A stretch of 64,000 nt of DNA from Yponomeuta sedellus. Its lineage: Eukaryota > Arthropoda > Insecta > Lepidoptera > Yponomeutidae. The stretch lies in NCBI GenBank assembly GCA_934045075.1, contig OW203725.1, positions 434,001 to 498,000 on the forward strand. The letters run 5' to 3'. The notes below the pieces were generated by a model. The model saw nothing but the letters and a program-made list of their open reading frames with translations. It had not been told where the DNA came from and ran no database searches. Position 1 is the stretch's first letter. The number at the start of each line of letters is the position of its first letter. Below are positions 1-10,712 of this stretch, piece by piece. A program made the position numbers and the translations under genes.

Positions 1-111
1 GGGCGTGGCCCACGCCGGTGACCGCGGACTTATAGTTAGACCTGAGATTTCCGTACTTAGCCTCATAATTGGGCCACCAATAGCATGTGGCCTGTGGCCG
101 AAACAAAGGTC

Positions 112-236
112 AACGGCCTACCAATGACTATATTTCCTAATTTATGTACTTTTGAAAAGTTGTAGGAGCATTTCCACTCGCTTACGGTGAAGGAAAACAT
201 CGTGAGGAAACCTAAGTGTTTGAAGTGTTCACATAC
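112..236 (+). repeat. tSINE-2 type SINE body, headless fragment
   Basis: Contains the sequence ACGGTGAAGGAAAACATCGT followed by GAGGAAACC, which is shared with the full tSINE-2 copies at 14.2 and 54.1 kb, and an ACCAATGAC block like the one after their tRNA-like head. The head itself is missing. It is a degenerate relic with no coding value; any reading frame across it is incidental. Confidence 0.6.
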
Positions 237-287
237 CTCGGCAATTGAAATTGCCATCAGCGGTGTAGTATGCAGGTTACATAAAAA

Positions 288-475
288 AATACATACATAC
301 ATAACCTCACGCCTGTATCCCAGAGGGGTAGGCAGAGACCAGGGACAGCCACTTGCCACGATCCTGACAGATCACCTTCGCTTCATCAACGTTCATAAGT
401 CGTTGCATGCACGCACGCCGGTTCCGGGTACTTTTTATCTTTCACTTTGCTAATAAATCCCCTATTTGGTAAAAA
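288..475 (-). mobile_element. LINE-T 3' end, truncated
   Basis: Read on the minus strand, this is the last part of a non-LTR reverse transcriptase ORF (DEAK(L)ICQDRGKW then SGIQA, stop) followed by a GAGGTTATG junction and a short TATG-repeat tail at 288-303. The copy is 5'-truncated to about 180 bp. At least ten copies in the window end the same way, so the tail identifies the 3' end of this LINE. Clade not determined; the C-terminal type MLRWFGHVERM seen in longer copies is common in arthropod LINE polymerases. Confidence 0.75.
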
Positions 476-1437
476 AATATATTTTGCTAATAATTTTCAT
501 ATTTTTTCACCGCCCTCTGATATAAGGCAATAAACGAATTGAGTTAATTGATTAATTATGAAACAGTGAGATACTTAGTGCAACAATATTACCTAGTCCA
601 TTTATATTTCAGTTTAATTTTAATCGAGCTCGCTTGTAAAAAAGGGATACGATGCCAATATCCTGGAAACTTTTCCCAACGGCAGCGGCTGCGGCGACGT
701 TTTATAAATAAAAAATACCTTATTTCATTGTAAAAAAGTTATTTAATAAAGTGGTAAAGTTCAATTTTCATTCATAAGTAATCAAATCACACGGGTCAGT
801 TTCCAGTGGCAACTTCTCTTTTCCATCAAAGCTGTGTAGCATTTTTATTTCGCTCGGGACTATACAAACGACTAATACCAAACGTATCCTGACTAACGAA
901 TGAACTGAACCGCAGTTATTGCCGCTGAAAGCCCGCTTAACTTCGACGTACACAAAAAATCAATTGAACTGTTAAAGTGTATACCTACTAGGGTTATTGG
1001 AAGACCTGCAAGAGATCGTCTATTTTGTTTTGTTTATTTGCCAATCTTAGTGTATGATAATTGTAGTATAATCTAGTTTTAAGCTAGATTGATACCCAAA
1101 GTACGCATGCACTAATATAATAAATAAAAATCTCGTGTTACAGTGTTATCGAACTCCTTCTAAACAACTTCAGCAATTATTATAGGTATTTTTTGTAGAC
1201 CTAACTCTATTAATTATAAATGTTTGTGTACGTATAAGTGTTGGCCTCTTAATTCCCCCGAATCTTCACCCCGTCGGTATTCACTGTTAGACAAAGGTTC
1301 TTGATGCAAACGTCAGTCGCTTCTGCTTTCCGCTGTTAATGTCGTCGCTCTACTTGGTCCGAGGTCGGCCTTTGTTCTATTGTAGGTAGATAGTGCAAAA
1401 ATAAAACAAAGACTATTACAAATTTCTTGTCAGTATC
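476..1437. other. AT-rich spacer without recognisable gene
   Basis: Mostly AT-rich and not assignable. A GGCAATAAACGAATTGAG string near 525 resembles a LINE 3' tail with a polyadenylation signal. A TCTCGTGTTACAGTG then GAACTCCTTCTAAAC block at 1131-1167 resembles the repeat at 27358 and 58320. No long reading frame. Confidence 0.5.
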
Positions 1438-1722
1438 AAACCTTGTCTATTCCCACTGCTGGGACTCAGGTCTTCTGTCAGAAGTTATCAAGCCGCCCTA
1501 AGGCCTCTGACATGGCTTAACGACTGTCATTATCTGGCCGACTGGCTTATTGACAGCCGGCACCTACGACTTAACGTGACTTGCGAAGCGCGAAAGTACC
1601 CGGGAAAATGCTACTAGCGGTTGTCACCGGACGTTAATCTATCCTGCGCCTGACTACACCTGTTGTTGCACAAGTGATTTGTTCCAATCACTCGGTTCGA
1701 CTAGGCCACGAGCGCTTCTTTA
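1438..1722 (-). mobile_element. 5S-SINE, degenerate copy
   Basis: The minus strand begins with GAAGCGCTCGTGGCCTAGT and continues through a diverged 5S rRNA-like head into the shared body (AAGCCATGTCAGAGGCC, GGCTTGATAACTTCTGAC). The 3' part carrying the TGTCCCCACTGCTGGGGCAC block is shortened. It is clearly older than the copies at 28.3 and 47.5 kb. No coding capacity. Confidence 0.75.
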
Positions 1723-1981
1723 CAAATTTCTTGTACGAAACCTATATGAATACGTTTAGTGCAAGAAATTTATAATAGCCTCAAGCTCCTTTGGAGTAAG
1801 TAATTGTATCGAAAAAAAAAAAAGAATTTATTGCACGACTTTACTACTGTGTTAAGCACAGAGATACCTTGGGTTATCATGAACATTCAGGACAGATCAA
1901 CAAAGTACGAACAAGGGACAAAGTAAAACATCCTTTGCGTTATTGTTAGAAATTCAGGAAGATCCCACTCCAATAGTCTGA

Positions 1982-2102
1982 ATAACATAAACTCACGCCT
2001 CTATCACAAAGGGATAGGGAGAGACCAGGGACTGCCACTTGCCACGATCCTGACAGATCACCTTCGCTTCCTCAATGTTTATTAGTCGTTGCATGCATGC
2101 CA
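1982..2102 (-). mobile_element. LINE-T 3' end, truncated
   Basis: About 120 bp matching the terminal LINE-T segment (TTGCCACGATCCTGACAGAT and TAGTCGTTGCATGCATGC on the plus strand), with no microsatellite tail left. Heavily 5'-truncated. Confidence 0.65.
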
Positions 2103-3027
2103 TATTTGGTTGTATAACTTCACGAGTGGCAAACATACTTTCGCATTCTCAATGTGGAGTAATTCATTGTGCATATTTTACTGTTGTGTGCGGCGAGAGA
2201 GGCGGGCGGTGTATGCAAATGTGTGTGTAGTTAAATAAAAAGATAGTTATCTTAATGATTCGCGATACTCATACATAGTAATATTTATATTAAACGGAAC
2301 TAAACGCAATTAGATAAGTCTGCGACTGGATAAGTCGTGCCAAAACAAGGCGACGCACGCCGTCGACGTAAGGTAAGACGTAGTCGCGCCATTCCTCTGT
2401 CGTACGTCGCTTGTTCGCGGTCCTTCTCCATTCTTTGGCTCTAAAGAGTCGGCCGCATACACGAGCTGCGCCATACGTCATCGTGACAAAGAAGCGGCAG
2501 CATTCAGGCGTTATGGGCGAGATTCGTCAGCGGCTGTCGGCAGGCTAACGACCCAATTCACTTTACACCTGACGCCTGAAGAGTGGCACAGATCGCGGCC
2601 GATCTGTCACTGCCACAAAGCCGGCCGGGCAGGAGTACAATCAGTTTGGTTAATTTGAGTCTGGTGAGTGGTCAGTATCGATACCCTTAGTACTTACATT
2701 CCAGGGGGAAGGGAGAAGGTTCTTAAGGTTCTGTTACTGAAGGGTGCCAACGAGACCCTGTTACTAACCATACGCTGTGCGAGTGTCAGAATACTAAAAA
2801 TGAAAATATGATGGACAGACAGAGTAACTAACGACACGGTTTTGCAAATACTGAACAAATAATTTGTGCTCTTAGAACATAAAATTTAAATAAAACATAA
2901 GCATAAGACAATATCATTCGCAATCACAAGTACAATCTGCTGTTTCTCATTTTACAAGAAGGTGAAGTAGACATGACCGCAGAAAAACATCGTGACACTA
3001 AAATCATAAGATTACATACAATTTTTT
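2103..3027. other. Unassigned spacer with a GC-rich island
   Basis: GC-rich at about 2320-2640, including a short palindrome CAGATCGCGGCCGATCTG at 2590-2607. The rest is AT-rich. No transposon or gene recognised. The GC-rich part may be a regulatory island, which is inference only. Confidence 0.35.
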
Positions 3028-3213
3028 TACATAACATTTACATACAGGCACATACATTGCATCTGGCCCCACGCTAGGATACCCTGTGTCGTGGAAACCA
3101 GAAACAGCGACATCTAAACATCCATGTGTTTTTTTTTGTCCTCAGTCGGGGTGCGAACCCGGGATCTGTCGCATGGTAGGCAGATGGGCTACCGCTGCGC
3201 CACAGAGGTCGTC
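3028..3213 (-). mobile_element. tSINE-3 copy with well-preserved tRNA-like head
   Basis: Minus strand: a tRNA-like head at 3138-3213 with an A-box-like TGGCGCAGCGGTAGCC and a B-box GGGTTCGCACCCC, then a body containing CACAGGGTATCCTAGCGTGG and a 3' end in TGTATGTAAATG. Two other copies occur at 6420-6588 and 20755-20915. Pol III-type promoter boxes are expected for this class. The flanks show no clear TSD. Confidence 0.75.
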
Positions 3214-3505
3214 AAATATTGGAGAGTGATTACACAAGCCACATAAAACTCTTTCGAGCCGCAACATCACGAGACAACATAGCCACAATGATAGCCGATA
3301 TCCCTTAAATAAAAAGAAGGGTTCTCTATCCATCTGTACTATATCTGAAAATCTGTGCTTTAATGTCATTATGTTCTGATTCTATCGTAAGAGCGATAGT
3401 ACATACAAGCGTCAAAATTTGTGTAATCATACCACAAATGCTTCTTTAAAATACGATAACAATCTAATCTGACATTTCCTGCAAAATTATAAATAATAAT
3501 AAATA

Positions 3506-3746
3506 AATAAATATATTCATGGACATATTACACAGATCTCGTTAGCCCTATACTAAGTACAACTAAATGACTTGTGTTTTAGGTGCTAACTAGACGATAG
3601 ATTTAATACAATAAATACATAGATGACATCCAAGACCCGAGACAAACTAGAAAAGTTCGTTTCCTAGTTTGGCCCGGCCGGGGATCGAACCCGAGACCTT
3701 CGGTTTTACAGTCAGCGTGCCAAACCGCTGCGCCACCGAGGCCGTC
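3506..3746 (-). mobile_element. tSINE-4 copy
   Basis: Minus strand: a tRNA-like head GGCCTCGGTGGCGCAGCGG with B-box GGGTTCGATCCCC (3673-3746), then a body ending AATATGTCCATGAATAT and an A/T-rich TTTA-type tail. A second copy in the same orientation lies about 1 kb downstream at 4489-4722. A few substitutions separate them, so they are independent insertions or an old duplication. It is not a functional tRNA gene: it continues directly into SINE sequence. Confidence 0.75.
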
Positions 3747-4488
3747 ATAAATTCATTTCATGCAGTAAAAATTCAGACGATATAATAAAAAGACATTGCA
3801 AAAACTTACATGTATTGTATGGGGGGGGGGAAATCACAGTTTACACTAGTACATAAATGGGCCTTAATATCCTTTTTTTTACAGTCCTTAGAAAAGAATT
3901 TCAGTACTATAAACACTTTCGCTCTTCTACCAAAAAAATATGCAATATTGCAATCAAATGAATGAATACTCCAATCGCCGAGCGCGCACCGAACGACTAG
4001 TACTTTAGAAACACTATCCTATAGAGCACCTATCTCAACAACCATTGAACGAAACTTGATGCAGCCTTCAACGCAACATTTTATAGCAAAGGTTTCTGTA
4101 TTTGTGTTTAGCGAGTAAAACTTTTAATAACTAGGAGGCTATACGGCGAATGTCTATAAATAGTCACGAGTAGCGTCTATGTTAAACAACGTTAGAAGTT
4201 CATTTAACTGTAGGTAGGTGTGAACGCCTCTGCGTGGAGGCGGCGCTGGCGCCTACGGGCCAACTTCGCACAACAACTCGCCGAGTCTCGGGCGAGAATT
4301 AATTTTTCGCTGAATATTGAATGCCGTCCGCTGGAAGTTCAGCCGGCTTCTGCTAAGTCCCTCTTTGAATTGTTTAAAGCGTTTTCAATGCCGCCTCCCG
4401 CGCCGTCGCTTACTGATCCTCCTGACAGCCGATTTGTACCGTTCTCTAGTAATTTAGTTTTGTTAATTAATATAATAATATATAATAT
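3747..4488. other. Spacer with GC-rich open stretch
   Basis: Contains a G homopolymer near 3822-3831 and, from about 4200 to 4440, balanced GC with an open plus-strand frame (no ATG; best start GTG at 4220, about 100 codons). The predicted peptide has no motif I know and ends in low-complexity sequence. Not called as a gene. Confidence 0.3.
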
Positions 4489-4722
4489 AATATTCATGGA
4501 CATATTACACAGATCTCTTTAGGCCCATGTTAAGTACAATTAAATGACTTATGTTACAGGTGCTAACTCGACGATAGATTTAATACAATAAATACATAGG
4601 CACATCCAAGACCCGAGACAAACTAGAAAAGTTCGTTTCCTAGCTTGACCCGGCCGGGGATCGAACCCAAGACCTTCGGTTGTACAGTTAGCGTGCCAAA
4701 CCGCTGCGCCACCGAGGCCGTC
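4489..4722 (-). mobile_element. tSINE-4, second copy
   Basis: Same head (CGGTGGCGCAGCGG, B-box with GATCCCCGGCCGG) and body as the copy at 3506-3746, about 90 percent alike by eye. The left (3') end runs into an AT-rich TAATATAATATA tract serving as tail. Confidence 0.75.
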
Positions 4723-5179
4723 ATTGTTCTTTTTATGTATGACAGGTCTTACTTGTATGGTTAGGAAAAAATACGGTGTTGAAAAGATGTGATATCTTTT
4801 CAGTCGGTAATAAAATAATTTTGAGTAGCACAAGTACTTAATTTCGGGTTCACTTATCACCGGTTCACCGGAATGAAGTTAATAATCTTTAAATTTAGTA
4901 TTAAATTAGAAACAAAATCAGATAATTCCGAACAAATCGGCAGAAATTTACAAATTGACAGTTCTTAAATTTATTGCTCAGTAAATCGTGTATTAGATTA
5001 AGATAAACCATTAAATTTATTTTTATAGGTAAATGGGATGGGGTTTACATGTAACCAAATCTTTTTCATGTAGGTTAATTTTTATAGTTAGTTATATCTG
5101 TTTGGCCGATTAAGGACACATCGAAATCCATAATCCCCGAATACCCGAATCTACCAAATCAAACGTGTAAATATTTCAA

Positions 5180-5350
5180 TCAACCCAACCCATTATGTCC
5201 CCATTGAGGGGCACGTTTCTCGTCCCTGGGAAGGAAGGTACAGGCTATACTTCACGATGGTCACCCATCCATGCACTGAACGCGCCCTGTGTTGATTAAG
5301 CTTCGTGATCGTTTAAGATCACTCAGGCAGCTGGGGCTACAAGCGATTCC
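5180..5350 (-). mobile_element. 5S-SINE, second subtype, internally shortened
   Basis: Minus strand: CCCAGCTGCCTGAGTGATC, then a 5S rRNA-like head (TTAATCAACACAGGGCGCGT, TGGATGGGTGACCATCGTG), joined early to the 3' block with GGGACATAATGGGTT. Subtype 2 heads, also at 11.4 and 20.5 kb, resemble 5S rRNA more closely than the commoner subtype 1. Most of the body is deleted here. Confidence 0.7.
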
Positions 5351-5646
5351 AAATATATTTTATTTCTTCGTAATTGTAATGTCAGTGTGCTTATTGATTG
5401 GGTCGGGGCATAGGAACATTAGCGGCTGTAGGTCAACAGAGACCGGCGACCCGGCGTCACTGTCAAGTAAATAACTAATGCCGAAGCTTCACGGCCGCCT
5501 GCTCCGTCTTATATTCAATGGCGTATAGCAGTCGAGCATGAAAAAAGGAAGCAAAAAACGGGGGTGCCAGTTAAAATGTACAATATTTCGCAGCTGGTAT
5601 GTACTGTAGACACCCTGCAGGGAAAATACAGGCAGATTAAATTTCA

Positions 5647-5952
5647 GAGTGCTTAGTGCGAGTTTTTTAACTACTCGATCGCGTTAACGTAAACTCATAT
5701 TTCCATGGCATCAAGGAAGCGCCACCTAGCGACAAGTATGGAAATTAAAATTGCTGAGTGCGAGTTGTAATGGTTTACGTTGAGAAGTGAACACGTTTAC
5801 CAGCCAAAACACGAATAAACGCGAGTGCGAGTTGTACTGTGACAGCGTTTTGCCAGTTCGAACGGTTAACTTACTCATACTCACTACTAGTGCTCGATTA
5901 ACGCGGTAGTAAAGTTATTCGATTGGATCTGTCAAACTCGCACTAAGCACTC
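5647..5952 (-). mobile_element. MITE-1, complete copy
   Basis: A 306-bp element with near-perfect terminal inverted repeats (TIRs): GAGTGCTTAGTGCGAGTTT at one end and its complement at the other. The TIR core AGTGCGAGTT also recurs internally as direct copies at 5757 and 5824. Non-coding. Other copies lie at 10104-10404, 10406-10712 (tandem, opposite orientation) and 21337-21636. Target duplication is not obvious (flanks TTTCA and TGGTA), so I do not assign a superfamily. Confidence 0.85.
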
Positions 5953-6419
5953 TGGTATTTTTGTCGCCGTATTGAGTGTCTGAAAAGCCTCTAGTCTCCC
6001 CGAAAAGAAATCGATGATAAAAATGCAGTCTTGCAGCGCAATTTACTAGAAAAAAAATATCGTCCCGATTATTTTTATTGCATGTAGAACTGACAGCCGT
6101 ATACCAAGGTCCTAGATTTCAGTCCATGTCGAATAAAATTAAATATAGGTCATAATGAAATGTGTTAATGACCTAACTTAGGAAATCTGTAATGCTAACA
6201 CTTTGGACTTGATTCGAAATAAAATATTGTATTGAATTAATTTCATCATTCCATAGATTTTTGTTATTATTAAAACTCCATTCCATGGAGTTTTGTTATT
6301 ATTATTATTTATTTATATCAACACAGCTTACTATTTTTACAGGGAATAGCCCTAATGCAATAGTGAAGACACACAAAACAAGAACAACATAAACATAATT
6401 TAATTTAATTCAACAACCT
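5953..6419. other. AT-rich spacer
   Basis: No gene seen. A small palindrome AAAACTCCATTCCATGGAG with TTTT at 6272-6294 sits between two copies of a TGTTATTATT motif. Confidence 0.35.
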
Positions 6420-6588
6420 TAACATAATTTACATACAGGCACATACATTGCTTCCGGCCCCACGCCAGGATAACCCGTGTCGCGGAAACCAGAAACAACG
6501 ACATCACAAACATGTAAATAACCAAGACCTCCCGGGACCTCTTGCATGGCAGGCAGACGCACCACCACTTCGCCACACAGGTCGCCCA
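6420..6588 (-). mobile_element. tSINE-3, degenerate copy
   Basis: Minus strand shares CACGGGTTATCCTGGCGTGG and the TGTATGTGCCTGTATGTAAA 3' end with the copy at 3028-3213. The tRNA-like head is eroded (B-box lost). Confidence 0.65.
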
Positions 6589-6611
6589 AATAAGGGAAGA
6601 ATAGTCCATTG

Positions 6612-6716
6612 TTAGTCCATTTTTTCTCTAAACTTATTTTGGAATGGACACCTAGTTTTAATTGTACTCGCATCGTTCATTAAGCTGCAGTTTCTGCGTT
6701 ACTTTGAATAAAACAT
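6612..6716 (+). mobile_element. LINE-J 3' UTR end
   Basis: Matches the terminal LINE-J block: GTCCATTTTTTCTC, ATGGACACCTAGTTTTAATT, TTCATTAAGCTGCAGTTTCT and a final TTTGAATAAAAC containing a polyadenylation-type AATAAA. About 105 bp, strongly 5'-truncated. Longer copies at 27.5 and 55.4 kb show this block downstream of reverse transcriptase-tail-like sequence. Confidence 0.6.
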
Positions 6717-7155
6717 TCACACTTTATGTCATTAGAGATAGATATATAGAGAACACTTAACTGAAGAAAATAATTACAATAATGATATCTCTAAGTAATG
6801 TTATACATTTGAAGGTGTTATCGCGAACCGTTTAAATATTTAACCAAACTTTCTCGTAAAAAGCACGGACCTGCTGCTATAAATACAGGCTACTTTGAAG
6901 CCTAGCTGAAGCAACAGACATCTACAAGTTTTGTTCATGTTTTTCTCCTTAATTGTAACAGTGAAAAGTGAATGTTAATTCAACTATCAATAACCTAATA
7001 AAATAAAGTTTTTATTTTGGTGTCATGAGTATTGGGGAATGCCCATGTCAGTGTTGGACGAATAATATGGTCTGTATAGTTAGAGATACTAATATGGGCA
7101 GATGTATGAGAATGGATTAGGAAGTTGAGGACTAACTGTAACATCAGTCTTCTTC

Positions 7156-7246
7156 TAACCCCCGGTTTCTTTGGTCAAAGGTCTTACCGTACAAAAAAGA
7201 CAACAATACATTAACAGTTTGTTAGTATGCAAGAAATCGGAGGTAA
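7156..7246. repeat. MITE-3 like fragment
   Basis: Ends resemble inverted repeats (CCCCCGGTTTCTTTGG and GCAAGAAATCGGAGG) around TTAACAGTTTGTTAGTATG. A better copy is at 34031-34168. Non-coding relic. Confidence 0.4.
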
Positions 7247-7292
7247 GCCTTTTCAAAACGTTTTTATACAATTTATAAAGTATATTCACGAT

Positions 7293-7493
7293 AATTAAAA
7301 CTGTTTTTATACGGATTTATGCTCGTTTATTAATTTTTTTACAATTTTCAAACGTTATCCAGTCATCCGGGACCACGGCACCTGAAAAAGTGCCGAAACG
7401 TTGGAAAATTGTAAAAAATGTAATAAACGAGCATAAATCCGTATAAAAACAGTTTTAATTATGTCTACTGCTCGTGTTAACCTTAGAAAATAC
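7293..7493. mobile_element. Palindromic retro-insertion with 12-bp TSD
   Basis: Two arms of about 59 bp (7291-7349 and 7404-7462) are near-perfect reverse complements. They flank a 54-nt centre containing GTGCCGAAACGTTGG. To the right, about 30 bp exists only once. The whole is bracketed by TATATTCACGAT at 7281-7292 and 7494-7505, so it inserted as one unit. The GAAACG-containing sequence reminds me of Penelope-like element ends, but I cannot confirm that. The structure fits a 5'-inverted reverse-transcription product. Confidence 0.75.
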
Positions 7494-7803
7494 TATATTC
7501 ACGATGTGCATGTTGTTCTGAAATGTACATGTTTAACTTCTTTAAGAGAAAATTCTCAATTTTGAGAATAATTTCACGTTTCATCAAGGTGGAGCGAAGC
7601 TTCGATGTTTAATAGTGCTATCATGTGACCTCGTGTAGTCGAAATACCTTTCTCGATGGAAGCAGGGAGGAGGTACCTAGTGTTCCTTCAACCGTGCCCT
7701 ACTTTAGACACATACCTGCGTCAAGCGTCTTTCTTGGTGTCAGGTTAATAAGTAAATGTAAAAAGAAATGTCGTACCTACAAAGCCTTAGCCAGATTCGT
7801 AAC

Positions 7804-7986
7804 TTTTTTAAAAACCTATTTAGAGGCTAAAAATTCCACCCATGCCGGGATTCGAACCCGCGACCTCTGGCTATCCGTGCCAGGTCGCGGGTTCGAATCC
7901 CGGCATGGGTGGAATTTTTAGCCTCTAAATAGGTTTTTAAAATTGTCCTTAGCACGGGTTAGTGCATTAAAAATAAAATTAGTATA
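7804..7986. mobile_element. tSINE-1, palindromic 5'-inverted copy
   Basis: The plus-strand right half runs from within the tRNA-like core (GGTCGCGGGTTCGAATCCC) through GCCTCTAAATAGGTTTTTA to the full 3' tail ending ATTAGTATA. The left half is the reverse complement of core plus GCCTCTAAATAGG and starts at TTTAAAAACC. The turn-around is the anticodon stem-loop (CTGGC, TATCCGT, GCCAG), followed by a 2-nt deletion. An 11-bp TSD, AGATTCGTAAC, lies at 7793-7803 and 7987-7997, so the palindrome inserted in one event. Confidence 0.9.
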
Positions 7987-7997
7987 AGATTCGTAAC

Positions 7998-8761
7998 GCT
8001 AAGTTTTCTGTTGTTTACAAATCCTTTTGAAACTCAGATAGTTTAAATAGCTATAAAATCTGTGTTTATTTGACATAATATCGCAAACAGATTTGTTTTC
8101 ACACAGCACTAAAGTTCACGCGCACCCCTATGAGCTATGCAGAGGTCAATTTGAGGTACTTTTTATCTTGGGACGTCCCTTACCTAATCGCACGATATAT
8201 TTTTTTTTCTTGACAGCTTCAGATTTACTTACAATTAATAAAAAAATTCAAATTTAAGACATTGTTTAGAAAAATACGCATGATTGAAAGACTGTTTTTT
8301 TCAGTGTCTTTATTTACTATTACTTGTGAGTGCAGAATCCGAGTTATAATTAACTAATGGTGTTAGACTCCCCGCGTCGGTTCCATAGGGTTCGTAAGCC
8401 GGCAGCGTAATGCTAGATCTACAAAACCACAGACTTAAGGCTGGTTTATCCGGCTGTATTCCATGTATATCATACAAGATTGCAAAGATGCTTTATAACC
8501 GCGTGCTCAATTTGATGACCAAGAAAGTGAAGGATTCTAAAACTCGGAACTGTAATTCTGAGCGTTAGCCAGGGAATCAAAAGAGCAGGAGGTGAAAAAT
8601 ATTTGCACTCGAGTGCAACACGTCTTTTCATCTCACTTTAGCGAAGAAATGACTAAATTAGAAAAAGTACTCGTATTAACAATATGACGTGAAAATAAAA
8701 CGGCAAGCGCAAAGCAAGTGAAAAAAAGTGCACCAAGAAGGTTTCGATTCCGAGTTTTCAA
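7998..8761. other. Unassigned spacer
   Basis: AT-rich single-copy-looking sequence; no repeat of the window and no gene recognised. Confidence 0.35.
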
Positions 8762-8762
8762 C

Positions 8763-9073
8763 GTTATCAACCCTTGTATGTCCCCACTGCTGGGGCACGG
8801 GTCTCTTCCTGCATCGCAGGAAGGTTAGGCCATACTCCACCACGGGGGCCAAGTCCGGGTTGGTGGAGGATTGTAAGACAGTGGCGGGCCTTACTGTCAG
8901 AAGTTATCAAGCCGCCCATAAGGCCTCTGACATAGCTTAACGACTGCCATTATATGACAGCCGGCACCAACGGCTTAACGTGCCTTGCGAAGCACGGAAG
9001 CGCTCGGAAAAATGCCACTAGCGGTAGCCACGGGACGCTCACCCATTCCACACCTGACCGCGCCTGTTGTTGT
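8763..9073 (-). mobile_element. 5S-SINE, 5'-truncated
   Basis: Minus strand: begins inside the 5S-like head (CAGGCGCGGTCAGGTGTGGA) and continues through the body to the 3' end CCAGCAGTGGGGACATACAA, GGGTTGATAACG. Direct repeat TTTTCAAC at 8755-8762 and 9074-9081 is a plausible 8-bp TSD at the truncation point. An apparent plus-strand frame of about 70 codons is fortuitous: similar frames appear in every copy because the consensus has few stops. Confidence 0.85.
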
Positions 9074-9227
9074 TTTTCAACAAATTATTTTAATTTGGTG
9101 TATTTGTTATGGATAAAGCACAGATACCTATTGACGAGCAAAAATACTCTCTCCGAGATGGGGGGGGTATGGAAAAAAAAACACTTTACTCTCTAATGAA
9201 TACAAAGTCTACACACAAAGGGCGCGT

Positions 9228-9312
9228 TAATACCATCCCTCTTGGAAGGAGAGCACGGCATCATAACGCGTGCCACCGCGGATTGCTAATTTCAAGCGCT
9301 AAGGTAAGTATG
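9228..9312 (-). repeat. SINE fragment with AGCGCTTGAAATTAGCAATC
   Basis: Shares TTAGCGCTTGAAATTAGCAA then CCGCGGTGGCACGCG on the minus strand with the sequence at 57419-57459. Probably part of another lepidopteran SINE body. Too short to classify. Confidence 0.45.
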
Positions 9313-10103
9313 TGAACACTTAAAAAAAAAAAAAATAAAAAAAGCTTTATTACCAACAAAAACATTACAGCAGCAGAACAGTACAAGAATACACAAAACA
9401 TTAAGAGCTTTAGAATTATTTGTAGATGTACATGACTTCAAATGGTTAGAAATCATAAGCTAGAATACTTAATAGTTGCTACATAATTATTATTATTACG
9501 TTTTGTGGTAAAAGGTGAGATGCTCAGCATGTGTCAACAAAAGCTTCTTACAGCTTAAGTGACGCTGGTTTTCAGCACTCGCCTGACTTACATTAGTTAA
9601 AGAAATAGAAGTGTGTGTGTGTGTGTGTGCCACTTCGGGCACTTACACACTGTTTTCCTTGTAGTAGGCGTGTAGCCTCATTATTGTATTAGCCTACTAC
9701 ATCCTCCACCAAGTGGCATTGCAACTGTAACTTCACAAATGTACATAACTTAGAACACAAAGTCATTAGTCAGTACATTGCCCAAATGAGAAGCTGACGG
9801 TCTATCGCTCCGTTACCAAAGTACACCCAATGGTCGGTATTTAGAATCTGAAAAAATATATTACTTTCTAATGTAGCTATTTATTTCTGTATAATGTTAA
9901 TTGTATATTATAGTAGCTTATTCTGTCACTTAATTAAAAGTATTTAAGTATCTTTTTCATTCTGTATACATAATACGTATTCTATTCATATAAGTATTAT
10001 TCTATATAATATGTGAGTATTCTTCTTCCAATAAATTTTGAAAGTCATAATGAATGCTTATAATTATAACTATAACTAAAAGTGGTTTAATTTGAGTTAT
10101 ACT
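9313..10103. other. AT-rich spacer with GT microsatellite
   Basis: Poly-A runs at about 9320-9340, a GT dinucleotide run at 9611-9629, and SINE-like debris around 9640-9770 (GCCTCATTATTGTATTAG). Otherwise AT-rich and unassigned. Confidence 0.4.
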
Positions 10104-10404
10104 GAGTGCTTAGTGCGACTTTGACAGATCCAATCGAATGACTTTACTACCGCGTTGAACGAGCATTGAGTATGAGTAAGTGAACCGTTCGAACTGGCAA
10201 AACGCTGTCACAGTACAAATTCGCACTCGCGTTTATTCGTGTTTTGGATGGTAAACGTGTTCACTTCTCAACGTAAACCATTACAACTCGCACTCAGCGA
10301 TTTTAATTTCCATACTTGTCGCTAGGTGGCGCTTCCTCGATGCCATAGAAATATGAGTTTACGTTAACGCGATCGAGTAGTTAAAAAACTCGCACTAAGC
10401 ACTC
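10104..10404 (+). mobile_element. MITE-1, first unit of a tandem pair
   Basis: About 301 bp, orientation opposite to the 5.6-kb copy. The left TIR is slightly mutated (GAGTGCTTAGTGCGACTTT) and the right TIR is intact. It is separated from the next unit by one base (T at 10405). Confidence 0.85.
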
Positions 10405-10405
10405 T

Positions 10406-10712
10406 GAGTGCTTAGTGCGAGTTTGACAGATCCAATCGAATAACTTTACTACCGCGTTAATCGAGCCTTGAGTAGTGAGTATGAGTAAGTTAACCGTTCG
10501 AACTGGCAAAACGCTGTCACAATACAACTCGCACTCGCGTTTATTCGTGTTTTGGCTGGTAAACGTGTTAACTTCTCAACGTAAACCATTACAACTCGCA
10601 CTCAGTAATTTCAGTTTCCATACTTGTCGCTAGGTGGCGCTTCCTCGATGCCATAGAAATATGAGTTTACGTTAACGCGATCGAGTAGTTAAAAAACTCG
10701 CACTAATCACTC
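10406..10712 (+). mobile_element. MITE-1, second unit of a tandem pair
   Basis: About 307 bp, same orientation as the preceding unit, with an intact left TIR and a right TIR of CACTAATCACTC. It carries a TGAGTAGTGAGTATGAG stretch that the first unit lacks, so the pair is not a simple recent duplication. Head-to-tail joining without flanking target sequence is unusual for a cut-and-paste MITE. Confidence 0.85.

Noticed and set aside
4220..4522. 100-codon GC-rich frame
   Set aside because: Starts only with GTG, has no known motif and runs into AT-rich SINE tail sequence.
7380..7405. Hammerhead core CTGA...GAAA in the 7.3-kb palindrome
   Set aside because: The core would need CTGANGA and stem II between; the sequence CCTGAAAAAGTGCCGAAACG does not supply them convincingly.
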